Shown here piece after piece: positions 4,664 through 5,469 of a stretch of 5,469 bases of DNA (position 1 is the first letter of the stretch; each line of letters begins with the position of its first letter). The stretch spans positions 8,918 through 14,386 of the forward strand of contig JARGNS010000035.1 in NCBI GenBank assembly GCA_029213105.1, in the 5' to 3' direction. The notes beneath the pieces are model-generated. The model did not search any database. It saw only the letters and a program-made list of their open reading frames with translations, and was not told where the DNA came from. Position numbers and translations under genes: made by a program. Source of the DNA: Planctomycetota bacterium (lineage in GTDB: Bacteria > Planctomycetota > PLA2 > JAEUHO01).

Positions 4664-5338
4664 ATGACGGTGCGCAGCCCGGCCCGCCGCATCCCGCAGG
4701 CGCTCTTGATGCTCTTCTTCGCCGCGACGACGGCCCTGGTCATCGAGAGCACGCTGCCCTACTTCACCCTCGGCGGTGACGCCCCGTTCCTGCTCGAGAA
4801 GGCCGACGTCTACCGCAGCGTGCTCTGGCGCGCTTGCTTCTACGTGCATGTGACCAGCGGCCTGGTCTGCCTCGTGGCTGCGCTGCCCCAGTTCAGCAAG
4901 ACCCTGCTGCGGCGGGCACCGCGCCTGCATCGCGCATTGGGTTGGACCTACGTCGTCAGCGTGCTCGGCTTCGCCGCGCCGGCCGGGATGTACATGGCGG
5001 TCTTTGCCAAGGGCGGCATGGCCGGTCGCTTCGGGTTCCTCGTCCTGGGCGCAGTCTTCTTCTACACGACATGGCGTGGACTGGAGCGCGTCCGTGCGCG
5101 CGACTTCCGCGGCCATGTGCCTTGGATGATCCGCAGCTACGCCATGGCGGCGAGCGCCTTGACCTTCCGCGTGTTCTTCATCCTGCTGCACGCCGTGGAT
5201 GTGGCCCCGGCCTACGTCGCTTCCATCTGGCTGAGCTTCGTCGTCAACCTCGCGGTGGCCGAGCTCCTCATCCGTTTCAAGCAACCTGGCATGCGTGCAA
5301 GACCTGCACTGCGCGCCAGATATGGAGTGTCCCGATGA
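4664..5338 (+). CDS. DUF2306-type six-helix membrane protein
   Basis: Encodes 224 residues with six likely membrane segments at about 11-33, 54-76, 91-115, 121-138, 157-176 and 183-203. Conserved polar positions typical of DUF2306 are present: His62 in the second segment (VHVTSG), HRALGW at 89-94 before the third, and HVPWMIRSYA at 151-160 before the fifth. Buried and interfacial histidines in this family invite comparison with haem-binding or redox membrane proteins, but the function is unknown. The ATG at 4664 has GGAGG (4652-4656) seven bases upstream; an in-frame ATG at 4643 lies before that ribosome site and is less likely. The frame is open further back, to 4382, only because of high GC. 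The TGA overlaps the ATG of the next gene (ATGA at 5335-5338), so the two are probably translationally coupled. Confidence 0.85.
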   Translation: MTVRSPARRIPQALLMLFFAATTALVIESTLPYFTLGGDAPFLLEKADVYRSVLWRACFYVHVTSGLVCLVAALPQFSKTLLRRAPRLHRALGWTYVVSVLGFAAPAGMYMAVFAKGGMAGRFGFLVLGAVFFYTTWRGLERVRARDFRGHVPWMIRSYAMAASALTFRVFFILLHAVDVAPAYVASIWLSFVVNLAVAELLIRFKQPGMRARPALRARYGVSR

Positions 5339-5469
5339 ATCGCATGGCCCTGTTCTGCTCCGTCGCCGTCGCCGCCCTCACGTTGGCTGCCTTCGTGAAC
5401 CACGTCCAGACGAGCGAGCTGCCCGCGGGCCCGCCGCCGCCGATGCCGCCGCAGGTCCCGAGCCTCGCG
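5335..5469 (+). CDS. N-terminal part of a secreted or membrane-anchored protein (3' end outside window)
   Basis: The frame starts at ATG 5335 and stays open to the last base, giving 45 residues. GGAG at 5324-5327, seven bases upstream, is a good ribosome site inside the 3' end of the DUF2306 gene, and the ATGA overlap indicates coupling. Residues 4-22 (MALFCSVAVAALTLAAFVN) are a hydrophobic signal or anchor segment with no lipobox Cys. After it comes a short polar stretch and a Pro-rich run (GPPPPMPPQVP at 36-46 if counted past the window edge; visible as residues 33-43). The rest is missing, so no function is assigned. An envelope partner of the DUF2306 protein is the contextual guess. Confidence 0.7.
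   Translation, partial: MNRMALFCSVAVAALTLAAFVNHVQTSELPAGPPPPMPPQVPSLA

Overview
The window is 5,469 bp of strikingly GC-rich bacterial DNA in which nearly every frame is open. Real genes were therefore chosen by Shine-Dalgarno spacing, signal sequences and recognisable families rather than by ORF length. Four proteins carry lipoprotein-type signal peptides (one of them non-canonical), which suggests a diderm (outer-membrane) bacterium. Very high GC, small secreted lipoproteins of unknown function and a Thr/Pro stalk with a repeat domain would fit a high-GC planctomycete or myxobacterium-like lineage. That placement is an impression from gene style; the sequence does not prove it.

Layout. Bases 1-342 hold the 3' end of an unrecognised plus-strand gene. 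It converges, with a 7-nt gap, on a minus-strand lipoprotein gene (853-350). A 300-nt intergenic stretch follows. It contains a 20-codon ORF behind a perfect Shine-Dalgarno sequence (968-1030), a 15-nt tandem repeat and a run of short perfect hairpins. It ends at the TTG start of rsgA (1157-2203), which encodes a circularly permuted ribosome-assembly GTPase. Three plus-strand lipoprotein genes follow at short spacing: 2228-2803, 2884-3858 and 3930-4511. The first and third are paralogs with an invariant Cys plus CxxC pattern; the middle one has a Thr-Pro stalk and five propeller-like repeats. A 152-nt intergenic region (4512-4663) carries a phased array of TTGC half-sites, a 14-bp-arm inverted repeat and two matching small palindromes. 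It precedes a six-helix DUF2306-type membrane protein (4664-5338), which overlaps by 4 nt a secreted or anchored protein that runs off the window (5335-5469).

How the genes relate. The rsgA-to-4511 block is collinear, with gaps of 24, 80 and 71 nt, so co-transcription is plausible. There is no obvious functional link between RsgA and the lipoproteins. The paralog-propeller-paralog arrangement looks like local duplication around an envelope protein. The DUF2306 gene and its overlapping neighbour form a separate unit, probably driven from the TTGC-array region.

The most notable points are: RsgA appears to have lost three of its four zinc ligands through an in-frame gap of about 15 residues; the TTGC array has exact 11-bp phasing; the duplicated Cys/CxxC lipoproteins flank a stalked repeat protein; and the rsgA leader is structured. 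No mobile element, CRISPR array, rRNA or tRNA was recognised.
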